Shown piece by piece: positions 1-7,964 of a stretch of 64,000 nt of DNA; the first letter of the stretch is position 1, and every line of letters begins with the position of its first letter. The notes below the pieces were generated by a model, which did not search any database, was not told the origin of the DNA, and worked only from the letters and a program-made list of their open reading frames with translations. The translations under genes were made by a program, and so were the position numbers. This stretch comes from Alkalibacillus almallahensis. Lineage in GTDB: Bacteria > Bacillota > Bacilli > Bacillales > Alkalibacillaceae. Location: positions 156,546 to 220,545 of the forward strand of contig NZ_JAASRU010000003.1 of assembly GCF_011761495.1 (NCBI RefSeq), in the 5' to 3' direction.

Positions 1-102
1 TTCATCTCCTTGTTTAAACCCTTTTTATCACTATATAACAAAATATCAATATCTTAATGAATGTGATTTTAGCTCGAACCATCCATCTGTTAGTGACATT
101 CC

Positions 103-141
103 CCAAAAAAAGAAGGCCTAACCCAAAAAGTTAGACCTTCT
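103..141 (-). terminator. Rho-independent terminator after wrbA
   Basis: On the minus strand a 12-bp stem (arms 111-122 and 130-141, one G-T wobble) with a 7-nt loop is followed by a run of T (A-run 104-110 on the plus strand). It lies just past the wrbA stop codon and should end that transcript. Confidence 0.85.
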
Positions 142-156
142 ATAATCATTCGTTAT

Positions 157-762
157 TTATATGTGCTTAACACCTTCAGCAACAGATACAGTACGTTTTG
201 CCTGATGTTTAACAGCTTCTTCAGCATCTTCTGTCATATTGCCATCTTGATCGATTGTTACGCTCGTGCCATATGGGTTACCGCCAGCAGCAAAGATCGA
301 GCCGTCTGAATAACCTGGTGATGCGATAATCGCGCCCCAGTGCATCATGGACGTATATAGTGACAAGATCGTCGCTTCTTGGCCACCGTGAGGGTTTTGG
401 GCAGAACTCATACCACTCACCACTTTATTAACTGTTTTACCAGTTGCCCAAAGTGCGCCTTGCATATCTAGGAACTGTTTCATTTGAGCAGGTAAGTTAC
501 CAAAACGAGTTGGGGTACTAAAGATCATAGCATCTGCCCATTCGATATCATCTGATGTCGCTACAGGTACGTCAGATGTTGCTTCAACAGTTGCCTTCCA
601 TGCTTCATTTTCTTCGATCGCTGATTGAGGTGCTAATTCCTCAACTTTAAGTACTCTAACCTCAGCGCCTTGTGCTTCTGCGCCTTCTTTTGCCCATTTA
701 GCTAGTTGGTAGTTTGTGCCACTCATACTATAAAAAATAACAGCTAATTTTACGTTTGACAT
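157..762 (-). CDS. wrbA: NAD(P)H:quinone oxidoreductase, WrbA-type flavoprotein
   Basis: A 201-residue flavodoxin-fold protein. The N-terminus (KLAVIFYSMSGTNYQLAKW) carries the phosphate-binding loop for FMN, and the middle (TPTRFGNLPAQMKQFLD) plus SGMSSAQNPHGGQE are typical of the WrbA family. These enzymes reduce quinones by two electrons in the cytoplasm and protect against oxidative stress. Length equals the family norm of about 200 residues. I chose the ATG at 762 because AAAGGAG sits 9 nt upstream; the frame stays open for 48 codons further upstream, but that extension lacks a ribosome binding site and is not WrbA-like. It is a single gene with its own terminator. The family is certain; the physiological substrate is not. 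Confidence 0.93.
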   Translation of the reverse strand: MSNVKLAVIFYSMSGTNYQLAKWAKEGAEAQGAEVRVLKVEELAPQSAIEENEAWKATVEATSDVPVATSDDIEWADAMIFSTPTRFGNLPAQMKQFLDMQGALWATGKTVNKVVSGMSSAQNPHGGQEATILSLYTSMMHWGAIIASPGYSDGSIFAAGGNPYGTSVTIDQDGNMTEDAEEAVKHQAKRTVSVAEGVKHI

Positions 763-1021
763 TTGATCATTCTCCTTTGTTTCTTGTTCTTCATTATTCT
801 TACCAAACAACTTACTAATTAACCCCAAAACTCTTGCCCCTTCCTGGTTCAAGAATTTATAAAACGGTGTGATGTTTTTCACACATTCACTACCATAATA
901 CAACATTATCTTTAATTCAAGATATTTGCTTAAGCAATATAAATCTTTTTGATATTACATGTTTGAACGCAGTCTATTTCGGTAATGGTAGAATAAGGAT
1001 TTTGGTAAGGAGGAATAACTT

Positions 1022-1207
1022 ATGAACTTAATGCAAGCAAAAGACATTAAAGATGATCCAAATATGCGAGACGTCGTTTACAACGGCAAATACGTTTACG
1101 TCAAAGAAGTTAACGACGACACTCAAAAAGCAACTATTTTTTATGTGAACGAAGATGAACCGAAAGAATTTGAAGTTGACTTAACAGAGTTAACTGAAGA
1201 AGATTAA
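1022..1207 (+). CDS. sspH: H-type small acid-soluble spore protein
   Basis: A 61-residue acidic protein beginning MNLMQAKDIKDDPNMRDVVYNGKYVYV; the AK-I-x(4)-M-x-V-x-YNG-x-(x)-YV pattern and the acidic C-terminal tail match the SspH family of minor spore proteins made in the forespore. A strong AAGGAGG lies 8 nt before the ATG. No convincing sigma-G promoter was identified by eye. It stands alone, divergent from wrbA, and ends at a clear hairpin. The family call is confident; the exact role in the spore core is not known for this family. Confidence 0.88.
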   Translation: MNLMQAKDIKDDPNMRDVVYNGKYVYVKEVNDDTQKATIFYVNEDEPKEFEVDLTELTEED

Positions 1208-1208
1208 T

Positions 1209-1252
1209 AAAAACACGAGCCTCTAGTTAAAAGAGGCTCGTGTTAATTTTTG
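1209..1252 (+). terminator. Terminator of sspH, probably bidirectional
   Basis: A perfect 13-bp stem (arms 1212-1224 and 1232-1244) with a 7-nt loop starts right after the sspH stop. T-rich sequence follows on the plus strand, and an A-run precedes it, so it may also stop leftward transcription from the CPBP operon. Confidence 0.85.
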
Positions 1253-1316
1253 CTGTACAATTTATTAAAATGTTATTTAAATCGATTAAACCGCTACCGC
1301 TCTATCTTTTTCTTAA

Positions 1317-2192
1317 TTAAGTCCAGCTCTGAACAAGCTCCTGATAGTCTGCTTCAACAGTGTTTCGTATTTTGACAAATAATATAATATTCACGATGAT
1401 AAGTACGACAAACCCATAAACTCCCGTCAGTCCATTAATCAACTCCGAATGACCTCCTGCAACAACCATCATACCAATAGATGTTGTACCATTCACGACA
1501 CCATGAAATAAAGCAGCTGGCCAAATGGATTGAGCTTTAATTGTTACATAAGACAATAATGGCGTTAGAAGTATACAAAATACCGTCATCATCACAACAC
1601 CTAACATCGGAGCACTTGGATAATTGTGCCCTGCGAAAATAATAAGTGGTGCATGCCATACTCCCCATAATAAACCAATTAAAGACGAAGCTTTCCAAAA
1701 ACCTAAGTCCCCGAACTCTTTTAATAAAAAGCCTCTCCAACCAACTTCTTCACCAACACTAAATATAGCATTAATGGTGATGCCCGCTAAAAACCCTTGC
1801 ACTAAAAGAATCCAAACTGATTGTTCGCTCAAGGCATCAGGAACAGAAGCATGACCTTCTATGTAACTTGTCATCTGCAAATCTAACGAGGTTCCTGGAA
1901 CAATTAAAGCAACGATCACCGTGAATCCTATTAGGAATAAAGGAATCATCATTGCATACAGCCACCATTTATTAGGACGGAATGGCAATAATAATTTCTT
2001 CAGAAAAGGCTTTTTATATAAAACCTTTTCAACAATAATCACACTCACTAAAGGTAGTAGCATGTAAAAAGGTTTTGCGACACTGATTTGCGAACTTCCT
2101 TCATCAAGTATAATACCAAAAACTAATGCGCCAAGCGTAAAACTTAATCCATAAAGCCAAAGACAAAATAATAATAATTTCTTTTTTTGCAT
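1317..2192 (-). CDS. CPBP family intramembrane glutamic endopeptidase
   Basis: A 291-residue protein with about eight hydrophobic segments. All three signature motifs of the CPBP (Abi) family are present: EEVGWR (the EExxxR motif), WGVWHAP (second motif with His) and LFHGVVN (HxxxN). These residues form the membrane-embedded active site of the family of CAAX-type prenyl proteases, whose bacterial members often give immunity to bacteriocins or process peptides. It is the third gene of an operon with a PH-like protein and a winged-helix regulator. An in-frame ATG at 2201 has AGGTG only 3 nt away, so I prefer the ATG at 2192 (8 nt). The family is sure; substrate unknown. Confidence 0.88.
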   Translation of the reverse strand: MQKKKLLLFCLWLYGLSFTLGALVFGIILDEGSSQISVAKPFYMLLPLVSVIIVEKVLYKKPFLKKLLLPFRPNKWWLYAMMIPLFLIGFTVIVALIVPGTSLDLQMTSYIEGHASVPDALSEQSVWILLVQGFLAGITINAIFSVGEEVGWRGFLLKEFGDLGFWKASSLIGLLWGVWHAPLIIFAGHNYPSAPMLGVVMMTVFCILLTPLLSYVTIKAQSIWPAALFHGVVNGTTSIGMMVVAGGHSELINGLTGVYGFVVLIIVNIILFVKIRNTVEADYQELVQSWT

Positions 2193-2218
2193 AACATTCA
2201 CACCTAACTATTAAAATT

Positions 2219-2572
2219 TTAATTATTTAACTGAGGTGTCTGTTCTATTAGATGTTTAATTAATTGATCTGGGTTTTTACTTTCAACAACGACTTTGTCG
2301 AATTCGTGTGATTGCAAATGAAGGACAACCACACGATTTTCATCATGGAATGAAACAAAGTGCTTCTCCCCTGACGTATTAAAATGACCTCCTTTATAAT
2401 GTGGCATTCTAATTCCAGTTCTTCTTATGGCTGTTAAAGGTAATCGATAGTCTGTTTTAGCTACATCTACAATTGATTCATAAGGAATAGTTAATGTTTT
2501 TCGAAATGTGAACAATGATGTCCATCCTGATATGTTTAACAACACTACATCATCTCTTAACTCAACTTGCAC
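2219..2572 (-). CDS. Hypothetical protein, PH-like fold suspected
   Basis: A 117-residue soluble protein starting at GTG (GGGAGGTG about 11 nt upstream). The pattern of short beta strands with an internal RRTGIRMPHY-like turn and a C-terminal helix (PDQLIKHLIEQ) resembles the small bacterial PH-domain proteins often encoded beside membrane proteins or regulators. I cannot assign a function. It lies between the regulator (29 bp upstream) and the CPBP protease (27 bp downstream), so the three are probably co-transcribed. Confidence 0.6.
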   Translation of the reverse strand: MQVELRDDVVLLNISGWTSLFTFRKTLTIPYESIVDVAKTDYRLPLTAIRRTGIRMPHYKGGHFNTSGEKHFVSFHDENRVVVLHLQSHEFDKVVVESKNPDQLIKHLIEQTPQLNN

Positions 2573-2600
2573 ACCGATACAATCACCTCCCTATTTATTA

Positions 2601-3137
2601 TTATTTCTTAGGAATAAATGCACCTCCAAAAACTCTCGTCGTTCGATCTTGAGTTAATTCATTATCAGCATATTGTTTAATCAATTCATACATCGATCGG
2701 TTCAGTTCTTCAAACTCCTTATCCGAAAGATTGAGCGGTGTTATCCAATATGAAAAACCGTCTTCTTGATAGTTATCTGGCGTTTGATTTTGCAGATACG
2801 ACGTTGCCTGTTCGAATAAGAAACTCTGAAAAGATGAAAAATGAAGCACATGATTTTCTTGTGAAATATTTTCAATATCAGTCTCGTTAATCTGTAAGTA
2901 ATCTTGATTCAATCCGAATAAACGCTCTTGAGTTCCTTTTACTTTTCGAGTATCGACCACTTTAATAAAATCTCCCTCGAGTAACAGATTCATGTGACGA
3001 TACAATGTTGCCTGTGAAACATCACCTAATGCATATAAAATATCACCAATCGTCATCGGTGTATCTTTCTTAAGAAACAATTCTTGAAGAATCCGCATAC
3101 GTACAGGATGCAACATTAAATCAGCTTTGTCCTTCAT
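2601..3137 (-). CDS. Winged helix-turn-helix transcriptional regulator
   Basis: A 178-residue protein with an N-terminal ArsR-like winged helix: HPVRMRILQELF is the first helix pair, IGDILYALGDVSQATLYRHMNLL is the helix-turn-helix with recognition helix, and FIKVVDTRKVKGTQERLFGL is the wing. The C-terminal half (about residues 80-178) is helical and probably serves for dimerisation or ligand sensing. GGAG lies upstream of the ATG. A perfect 22-bp palindrome sits 14 bp upstream of the start codon, so the protein very likely represses its own operon with the PH-like and CPBP genes. Effector unknown. Confidence 0.82.
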   Translation of the reverse strand: MKDKADLMLHPVRMRILQELFLKKDTPMTIGDILYALGDVSQATLYRHMNLLLEGDFIKVVDTRKVKGTQERLFGLNQDYLQINETDIENISQENHVLHFSSFQSFLFEQATSYLQNQTPDNYQEDGFSYWITPLNLSDKEFEELNRSMYELIKQYADNELTQDRTTRVFGGAFIPKK

Positions 3138-3150
3138 GTCACCAACTCCA

Positions 3151-3172
3151 TTATCATTTTATAAAATGATAA
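3151..3172. promoter_or_regulatory. Perfect 22-bp palindrome, likely operator of the regulator operon
   Basis: The 22 bases are exactly self-complementary, with arms TTATCATTTTA and TAAAATGATAA and no spacer. Position (14 bp before the regulator's start codon) and symmetry fit the binding site of a dimeric winged-helix repressor. No T-run follows, so it is not a terminator. Confidence 0.7.
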
Positions 3173-3396
3173 CAATAAGGCTAAGGAATTTCAATGTGTT
3201 TTCCGAAAATGGTTGCAAATCGACATCAATTAACTAAATGAACGCTTTTCTTGTCGAAAAATTTCCCGGGAAATATCAATCGAAAATATGATTGTCTGCT
3301 TTTAAAGTAAAGTAACCTTTATGCTTTCGAAGCAAAACATTGACAATCTTGGATGACTAACTAATAATATTGCCATACCATAAAGGAGGTTATTGT

Positions 3397-3441
3397 ATGT
3401 GTAGCAATTGTTTAGAGCTGGTAGGAATACTTCACTCATAA
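3397..3441 (+). CDS. Short leader peptide upstream of a methyltransferase
   Basis: A 14-codon frame, MCSNCLELVGILHS, has an ideal AAAGGAGG 6 nt before its ATG and ends 27 bp before the methyltransferase gene, which has its own AAAGGAG. The CxxC pair near the start is notable. It could be a translated leader controlling the downstream gene by ribosome stalling or coupling, or a small metal-binding peptide. No function is known to me. The quality of the ribosome binding site is the main evidence that it is translated. Confidence 0.5.
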   Translation: MCSNCLELVGILHS

Positions 3442-3468
3442 CTTAATGAAAAAGGAGATTCACTACCC

Positions 3469-4215
3469 ATGGAACAATATTTTTACGAAGCATTTGAAGG
3501 CTTAACACGCTTAGCACCTGGCAGTACACAATCAACTCAAAAGGCTGCTTCATTAGTTAGCTTTAATAAGCTTAACACTCTCCAAATACTCGATATCGGT
3601 TGCGGAAAGGGTGCCCAAACGTTGGAGCTAGCTAAACAATTTCCTCATGCGCATATTACAGCAATTGATCAGCATCAACCATTTTTGGATGACTTAACGG
3701 CTAAAGCAAAGCGTCAAGGTTTAGACAATCGAATCACTACTATTAATATGTCCATGTTCGAAATGGCCTTCCAACCGGAATCATTCGATCTTATTTGGGC
3801 TGAGGGCTCAATTTATATTGCAGGTTTTCAAACAGGGTTAGAACAGTGGAAGTCTCTATTAAAACCAGGTGGCTATTTAATCTGCAGTGAGGTGTCATGG
3901 TTGCATGACAACCCGTCATCTGAAATTAGAGCATTTTGGGAAGAAGATTACCCTGACATTGATACGATTCCCAACAAAATTAATCAAATCATCGAACATC
4001 ATTATGATTATCAATTTTCATTTGTTTTACCTAAAGAAGATTGGACAGAGGGTTATTACAATCCTCTTGAAGCAAACCTGAAATCATTAGAACAACAATA
4101 TTCAAATGTCTCAGACGCTTTAGAAGTCGTAACTATGTTCCGCCAAGAAATCAAACTTTATCACGATTACTCGAATGATTTTAGTTATGTATTTTATGGC
4201 ATGGTAAAACGTTAA
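3469..4215 (+). CDS. Class I SAM-dependent methyltransferase
   Basis: A 248-residue cytoplasmic protein. Motif I (ILDIGCGKGAQTLEL) at about residues 40-55 binds S-adenosylmethionine, ITAIDQHQPFLDDL is the acidic strand-2 motif, and FDLIWAEGSIY followed by LLKPGGYLICSE correspond to the later Rossmann strands. This is the methyltransferase 11/25 type that usually acts on small molecules. The substrate is not evident. AAAGGAG lies 10 nt before the ATG. It follows a short leader peptide and ends at a 17-bp terminator shared with the convergent DUF2254 gene. Confidence 0.85.
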   Translation: MEQYFYEAFEGLTRLAPGSTQSTQKAASLVSFNKLNTLQILDIGCGKGAQTLELAKQFPHAHITAIDQHQPFLDDLTAKAKRQGLDNRITTINMSMFEMAFQPESFDLIWAEGSIYIAGFQTGLEQWKSLLKPGGYLICSEVSWLHDNPSSEIRAFWEEDYPDIDTIPNKINQIIEHHYDYQFSFVLPKEDWTEGYYNPLEANLKSLEQQYSNVSDALEVVTMFRQEIKLYHDYSNDFSYVFYGMVKR

Positions 4216-4222
4216 TTAGCAA

Positions 4223-4260
4223 AAAAATAGAGAGATGGCGCTGGCCATCTCTCTATTTTT
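4223..4260. terminator. Bidirectional terminator between convergent genes
   Basis: A perfect 17-bp stem (arms 4223-4239 and 4244-4260) with a 4-nt loop, A-run on one side and T-run on the other, separates the methyltransferase from DUF2254. It can stop transcription from both sides. Confidence 0.92.
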
Positions 4261-4263
4261 AGT

Positions 4264-5589
4264 TTACTTATCCATATTCTCCGGAAGCTCTTCGTCACAT
4301 ACTTCTGCTATTTTCCAACATGTTTGATAAAATCGTTCATAATCAAGTTCATGCATTTCCTCAATATCAGTCGATTCCATAACGTATTTCGCAAACGTCC
4401 ATGTGTCTCGCTTGATATGATCTTCGTTCGTAATCGCAATTCGATAAAGCGCTTGAAGCATTTCATCCATAACCGTTAAGTCTTTCTTGCCGTATAAACG
4501 AATTTGGTAGAAACTCTTATATAGATAGTCCTCGAATTTCTTCGGTTCCATCATGAAACGCAAATGCCCATCCTGATCTCCATAATAACGAATCGGCTGA
4601 TGGACAGAAGCCAACTCTGATAAAAATGAGCCTATTCGATTAATACAGTTAACGGCTGTATGAGGGTCATTAATACTTGGAGAAGTCGCCTTCACAGCTA
4701 TTTCTACAAGTTTTTGTACCGAAAATTCAATATCTTGGACGTCTGTGCGTTCATTACCAATTAGAGTGTAACGATTGCAATCTTTTACAGACTCGTCTGC
4801 TTCTTCTCCGTTTTTCTTCCAGTAATAAAAGGCTGGTGCCCCTTTTTGTACATAATCACCCACTTGATAAACTGAAGAGAGTAATAATTCATGTTGCTTA
4901 GCAAATTGGAGCAACCCTTCTATTTCGATTCCTTGAAGATAACCAGATTGATTCGCTCTCACAATATGACTGGTATACTGTTTCCACCCATTCACTTCAT
5001 CCTCGTCCCACTCGGTTGCTTCAGTGTAACTTTTCTCACGAAATGTATTATGAATTAGTGTAGATGCATCCTCGCGAATCTGACCGATCAGATTGTTCAC
5101 CTGTAAATAACGTGATGCATGGTGAATAAATAATAGAAAGAATCCAAGTGAAATAATAGCAATTAATACGGTTGAAAATGGTACGACCATTCCTTTAGGT
5201 CCATCAGATCTTAGCATTAAAAGATTAATCAGCGTATAAATAAATCCAAATGAAAATACACCTAATACATGTTGAGTTACACGACTCTTCATAAAGTCTT
5301 GTAAAGTTCGTGGTGAGAACTGAGTTGAGTAAGTCGTTAACACTACCATAATCGTAGAGAAACTAATGGTCGTCATCGTTAAGATTGCCGTAATGAGTGA
5401 GCTATAAAGACTGGAAGCTGTACTACTGCCAACCAATAGGGTCGATGAAATTTGGTCTTTAATAGTTGGAATGTATAGACTATCGATTGAGTTGGTAAAG
5501 GTCACGACTATAAGCGCTAGCAGGCTATATATGGCTGGTAAAAACCAAAAGCTATCGCGCATATTGACCCATATTCGCATTGTGTTCAT
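4264..5589 (-). CDS. DUF2254 family membrane protein
   Basis: A 441-residue protein with four predicted membrane segments in the first 160 residues (FWFLPAIYSLLALIVVTF, the SSLITAILTMTTISFSTIMVV stretch, HVLGVFSFGFIYTLINLLM and a VLIAIISLGFFLLF segment) and a long soluble C-terminal part. This is the arrangement of DUF2254 proteins; the family has no established function. AAGGAG is 8 nt before the ATG. A broken copy of its first codons lies at 6964-7085. Confidence 0.85.
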   Translation of the reverse strand: MNTMRIWVNMRDSFWFLPAIYSLLALIVVTFTNSIDSLYIPTIKDQISSTLLVGSSTASSLYSSLITAILTMTTISFSTIMVVLTTYSTQFSPRTLQDFMKSRVTQHVLGVFSFGFIYTLINLLMLRSDGPKGMVVPFSTVLIAIISLGFFLLFIHHASRYLQVNNLIGQIREDASTLIHNTFREKSYTEATEWDEDEVNGWKQYTSHIVRANQSGYLQGIEIEGLLQFAKQHELLLSSVYQVGDYVQKGAPAFYYWKKNGEEADESVKDCNRYTLIGNERTDVQDIEFSVQKLVEIAVKATSPSINDPHTAVNCINRIGSFLSELASVHQPIRYYGDQDGHLRFMMEPKKFEDYLYKSFYQIRLYGKKDLTVMDEMLQALYRIAITNEDHIKRDTWTFAKYVMESTDIEEMHELDYERFYQTCWKIAEVCDEELPENMDK

Positions 5590-5691
5590 GTTTAAAATCT
5601 CCTTTTGATTGGCGGACCTCTATGATATTGATCTGCAATATTTCAAGCTATGATGAATGAATGATGTATATTTGAAAAAGATCGCCATTTT

Positions 5692-6066
5692 TTAAGTCAA
5701 TCTACGTGGTCGAAATTGATTTTGAATCACAAGTAGGATCAACCCAACTACCACAAATGACATTGGATGTAAGATGTTTGCGATTGATGTCACTGCTTCT
5801 GACACATTTCATGAGGTCGTTGTAAACGATGAAAGGTTTGCAGTTGCATGAGCCAAAATCGGCAATAAGATAACACCACCACTACCATTATATACCCAAG
5901 TAAAGATCAAAGATAAACCAACAACTGTCACAAGGTACAAAATAAACTGAATCGCTGTGTACTGAGACAAGCCATATGGTTAATAACCAACATAATTACT
6001 CAACCAACTCCAACCAAAGGCAATTAGAAAAAATGACATAAATGGATAACGATGAATAAACGACAT
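5692..6066 (-). pseudogene. Deleted CPBP-type membrane protease relic
   Basis: Translating the minus strand gives an N-terminal piece MSFIHRYPFMSFFLIAFGW and, further on, IFTWVYNGSGGVILLPILAH, which is the C-terminal region of a CPBP protease. In-frame stops interrupt it and the EExxxR region is missing, so the gene has lost its centre. It is not close in sequence to the intact CPBP gene at 1317. Only the two end regions are recognisable. Confidence 0.65.
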
Positions 6067-6108
6067 CGCTTAATCTTCCCCTTATTCAAACTAATATGTT
6101 TCATTTTT

Positions 6109-6140
6109 ATAAGACTCATGAAGCAGTTCATGAGTCTTAT
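6109..6140. repeat. Perfect 14-bp inverted repeat without T-run
   Basis: Arms 6109-6122 and 6127-6140 match perfectly around a 4-nt loop. Neither strand has a T-run after the stem, so it is not a standard terminator. It sits between the CPBP relic and the GNAT gene. Role unknown; it could be an operator, an mRNA stabiliser or the end of a lost element. Confidence 0.6.
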
Positions 6141-6301
6141 CATCTATGATTGATAACAGGAAGTCAAAAGCCTAAAGTACAAGGTATTCTGATAAGATAA
6201 TTCTTGTTTCATTTTGATAAATTTTTAAGTATTATAGTATCAACACTTCATCTTACAATTTTTATTTAATCAGTTAGTTAAGCTAATAAGGAGGCACGAA
6301 A

Positions 6302-6733
6302 ATGATTAGACCTGCTCAACAGACAGATTTATCTGCAATAACTAAGTTAATGGGTGAATTAGGTTACCCTACAAACGAGCAAGACATGGCACATCGATTA
6401 AATAAAATCAATTCTAACCCAATGTATAACACGCAAGTAGCTGAACGTCATGGCATGGTTGTGGGGATGATTGGTATGATCTTAGGTTATCATTACGAAA
6501 AGAATGACGATTATGTACGGATAGTCGCGTTAGTCGTGGATTCCCATTACCGAAAACAAGGTATTGGCCAAGAGTTAATCCAAGAAGCTGAAAAATGGGC
6601 AAAACAACAAGGTGCAGGTAGACTCGTATTAAATAGTGGCAATCGCGGGGAACGAGCTGATGCTCACCAATTTTATACGAATCTAGGTTTTGAAGGAAAA
6701 GCAACGGGTTTCTATAAACTATTATCGTCATAG
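6302..6733 (+). CDS. GNAT family N-acetyltransferase
   Basis: A 143-residue single-domain acetyltransferase. IVALVVDSHYRKQGIGQELIQEAEKWA contains motif A, with the acetyl-CoA pyrophosphate loop (RKQGIGQ), and the end HQFYTNLGFEGKATGFYK is motif B. Such proteins transfer the acetyl group of acetyl-CoA to an amine; the acceptor cannot be predicted. AAGGAGG lies 7 nt upstream of the ATG. Single gene. Confidence 0.88.
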   Translation: MIRPAQQTDLSAITKLMGELGYPTNEQDMAHRLNKINSNPMYNTQVAERHGMVVGMIGMILGYHYEKNDDYVRIVALVVDSHYRKQGIGQELIQEAEKWAKQQGAGRLVLNSGNRGERADAHQFYTNLGFEGKATGFYKLLSS

Positions 6734-6783
6734 GGCTATTAAAAGCCCTGCAGAAAATTCCAGGGCTTGCATGAATGAACTAA

Positions 6784-6963
6784 ACACATTTATCTAACTG
6801 CTTCACACTCAGTAGCATCACCGTCGATAAGATTAGCACCATCCCATGCAGTTGAACGAGGCCTAAATGATTGCCCAAAAGCAGAACACCGAATAGTGAA
6901 GCTGTGACAGGCTCTAGCATCGCAACTATAAAAGCTGTTGTAGGAGCTGTCATACGAAGCTCT
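6784..6963 (-). pseudogene. 3' fragment of an EamA transporter paralogue
   Basis: Minus-strand translation gives LRMTAPTTAFIVAMLEP and onward through SVKQ, nearly identical to the C-terminal 57 residues of the intact EamA transporter at 8174-9043. Everything upstream of LRMTAP is missing and the frame runs directly into a piece of a different gene (next entry). This is a truncated second copy. Confidence 0.8.
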
Positions 6964-7085
6964 AGGAATAAACATGTTGTCAACGATGTAAGTTAATGTA
7001 GCAATGAGGAATGCTAACAGGCTGTAAATCGCTGGCAAAACCAAAAACTACCGCTCATATTGCCCCAGATTCGCATGTTGTTCAT
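6964..7085 (-). pseudogene. 5' fragment of a DUF2254 paralogue fused to the EamA fragment
   Basis: Minus-strand translation from the ATG at 7085 gives MNNMRIWGNMSGSFWF, then, after a frameshift, PAIYSLLAFLIATLTYIVDN. Both match the N-terminus of the DUF2254 protein at 4264-5589. The match stops after about 40 codons, exactly where the EamA fragment begins. The two fragments form a chimeric relic. Confidence 0.75.
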
Positions 7086-7240
7086 GTTTGGAATCTTCTT
7101 TATAATAACTTTAACAATTCAGCTGTTGCCGGTAGTGGTAATAATCACGATAGATTTCATTCTTACATATACTTATTATACCCGTTTGAATCGATGATTA
7201 ACGTTTTACATTACGTTATACCTATTGATCTGTAACACAA

Positions 7241-7477
7241 TTAGTTAATTTGAGTGCTGTTACCTGAATCGCCATCAGGTAAGTACTCAATAATGTCTCC
7301 TGGCTGACAGTTTAATGCTTTACATATATTTTCTAAAGTAGAAAATCTAATCGCCTTGGCTTTACCATTTTTTAAGATGGACAAGTTAGCCATGGTAATC
7401 CCGACTTGTTCAGACAACTCAGTCACGCTCATTTTCCTCTTAGCTAGCATAACATCAATATTTATTCTGATTGTCAT
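7241..7477 (-). CDS. XRE-family regulator, YozG-like
   Basis: A 78-residue helix-turn-helix protein: MLAKRKMSVTELSEQVGIT, then MANLSILKNGKAKAIRFSTL, then LENICKALNCQPGDIIEYLP. This is the compact Cro/CI type that partners DUF2975 membrane proteins (YozG/YoaS pair). I choose the ATG at 7477, which has GAGGTG 6 nt upstream, over the in-frame GTG at 7486 inside that ribosome binding site. It starts 10 nt after the DUF2975 stop, so the two are co-transcribed and probably translationally coupled. Confidence 0.87.
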   Translation of the reverse strand: MTIRINIDVMLAKRKMSVTELSEQVGITMANLSILKNGKAKAIRFSTLENICKALNCQPGDIIEYLPDGDSGNSTQIN

Positions 7478-7487
7478 ATCACTCACC

Positions 7488-7964
7488 TCAGACTGTTAAA
7501 TCATTTTCAGTTTTAATCATAATGGCTTGCGTTAGTAGCTTTTGAAGTAACGCAGCAAACACTGCAACAACAAATGCTGCAAAGGCAAAAGCCATTCCAA
7601 TTAAAATCAATCCTGGAGCATCATCTATTTCCGCTAACCAATAAACAAAAGGTAATATTAATATATAAATTCCGCTAATTACAATGGCACATAATTTTAT
7701 TTTATTAAGAGCTGAAACCGTCTTATCAGAAAATGCTTGATGATGGTCAATATAATTTAATAATTTCATAGCCTGAATCAAGGCGAAAATAAATGGTATG
7801 ACCGAAACAAAAACCCCAATCAAAATGGGATAAAGGATATGTGCGAAATCTGGATTGACTGGATTTTGCATTAACCAGTAACCTCCTAGTATTGACACAA
7901 TCAATACTGGCAAACTGATCAGAGTAACAGTCAGTTTTAAAATTAATGTAGAATGCTTTTTCAT
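7488..7964 (-). CDS. DUF2975 family membrane protein, YoaS-like
   Basis: A 158-residue protein with four membrane segments (LTVTLISLPVLIVSILGGYWLM, ILIGVFVSVIPFIFALI, the KLCAIVISGIYILILPFVYWL segment and LILIGMAFAFAAFVVAVFAALLQKLL). The conserved internal FSDKTVSALNKIKL segment and the C-terminal LLTQAIMIKTENDLTV are typical of DUF2975. Always linked with a small XRE regulator, as here. Function unknown. The ATG at 7964 has GAGGTG 6 nt upstream; the GTG at 7973 lies within it. Confidence 0.85.
   Translation of the reverse strand: MKKHSTLILKLTVTLISLPVLIVSILGGYWLMQNPVNPDFAHILYPILIGVFVSVIPFIFALIQAMKLLNYIDHHQAFSDKTVSALNKIKLCAIVISGIYILILPFVYWLAEIDDAPGLILIGMAFAFAAFVVAVFAALLQKLLTQAIMIKTENDLTV

Noticed and set aside
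1..15. AAGGAG directly before ATGAA on the minus strand at the left edge, as if a gene starts there.
   Set aside because: The spacing between AAGGAG and ATG is zero and the gene would lie outside the window, so nothing can be confirmed.
763..906. 48-codon N-terminal extension of wrbA.
   Set aside because: No ribosome binding site, not similar to WrbA, while the ATG at 762 has an ideal one.
6741..6770. Hairpin AAGCCCTG/CAGGGCTT after the GNAT gene.
   Set aside because: Stem is only 8 bp and no T-run follows, so I do not call it a terminator.
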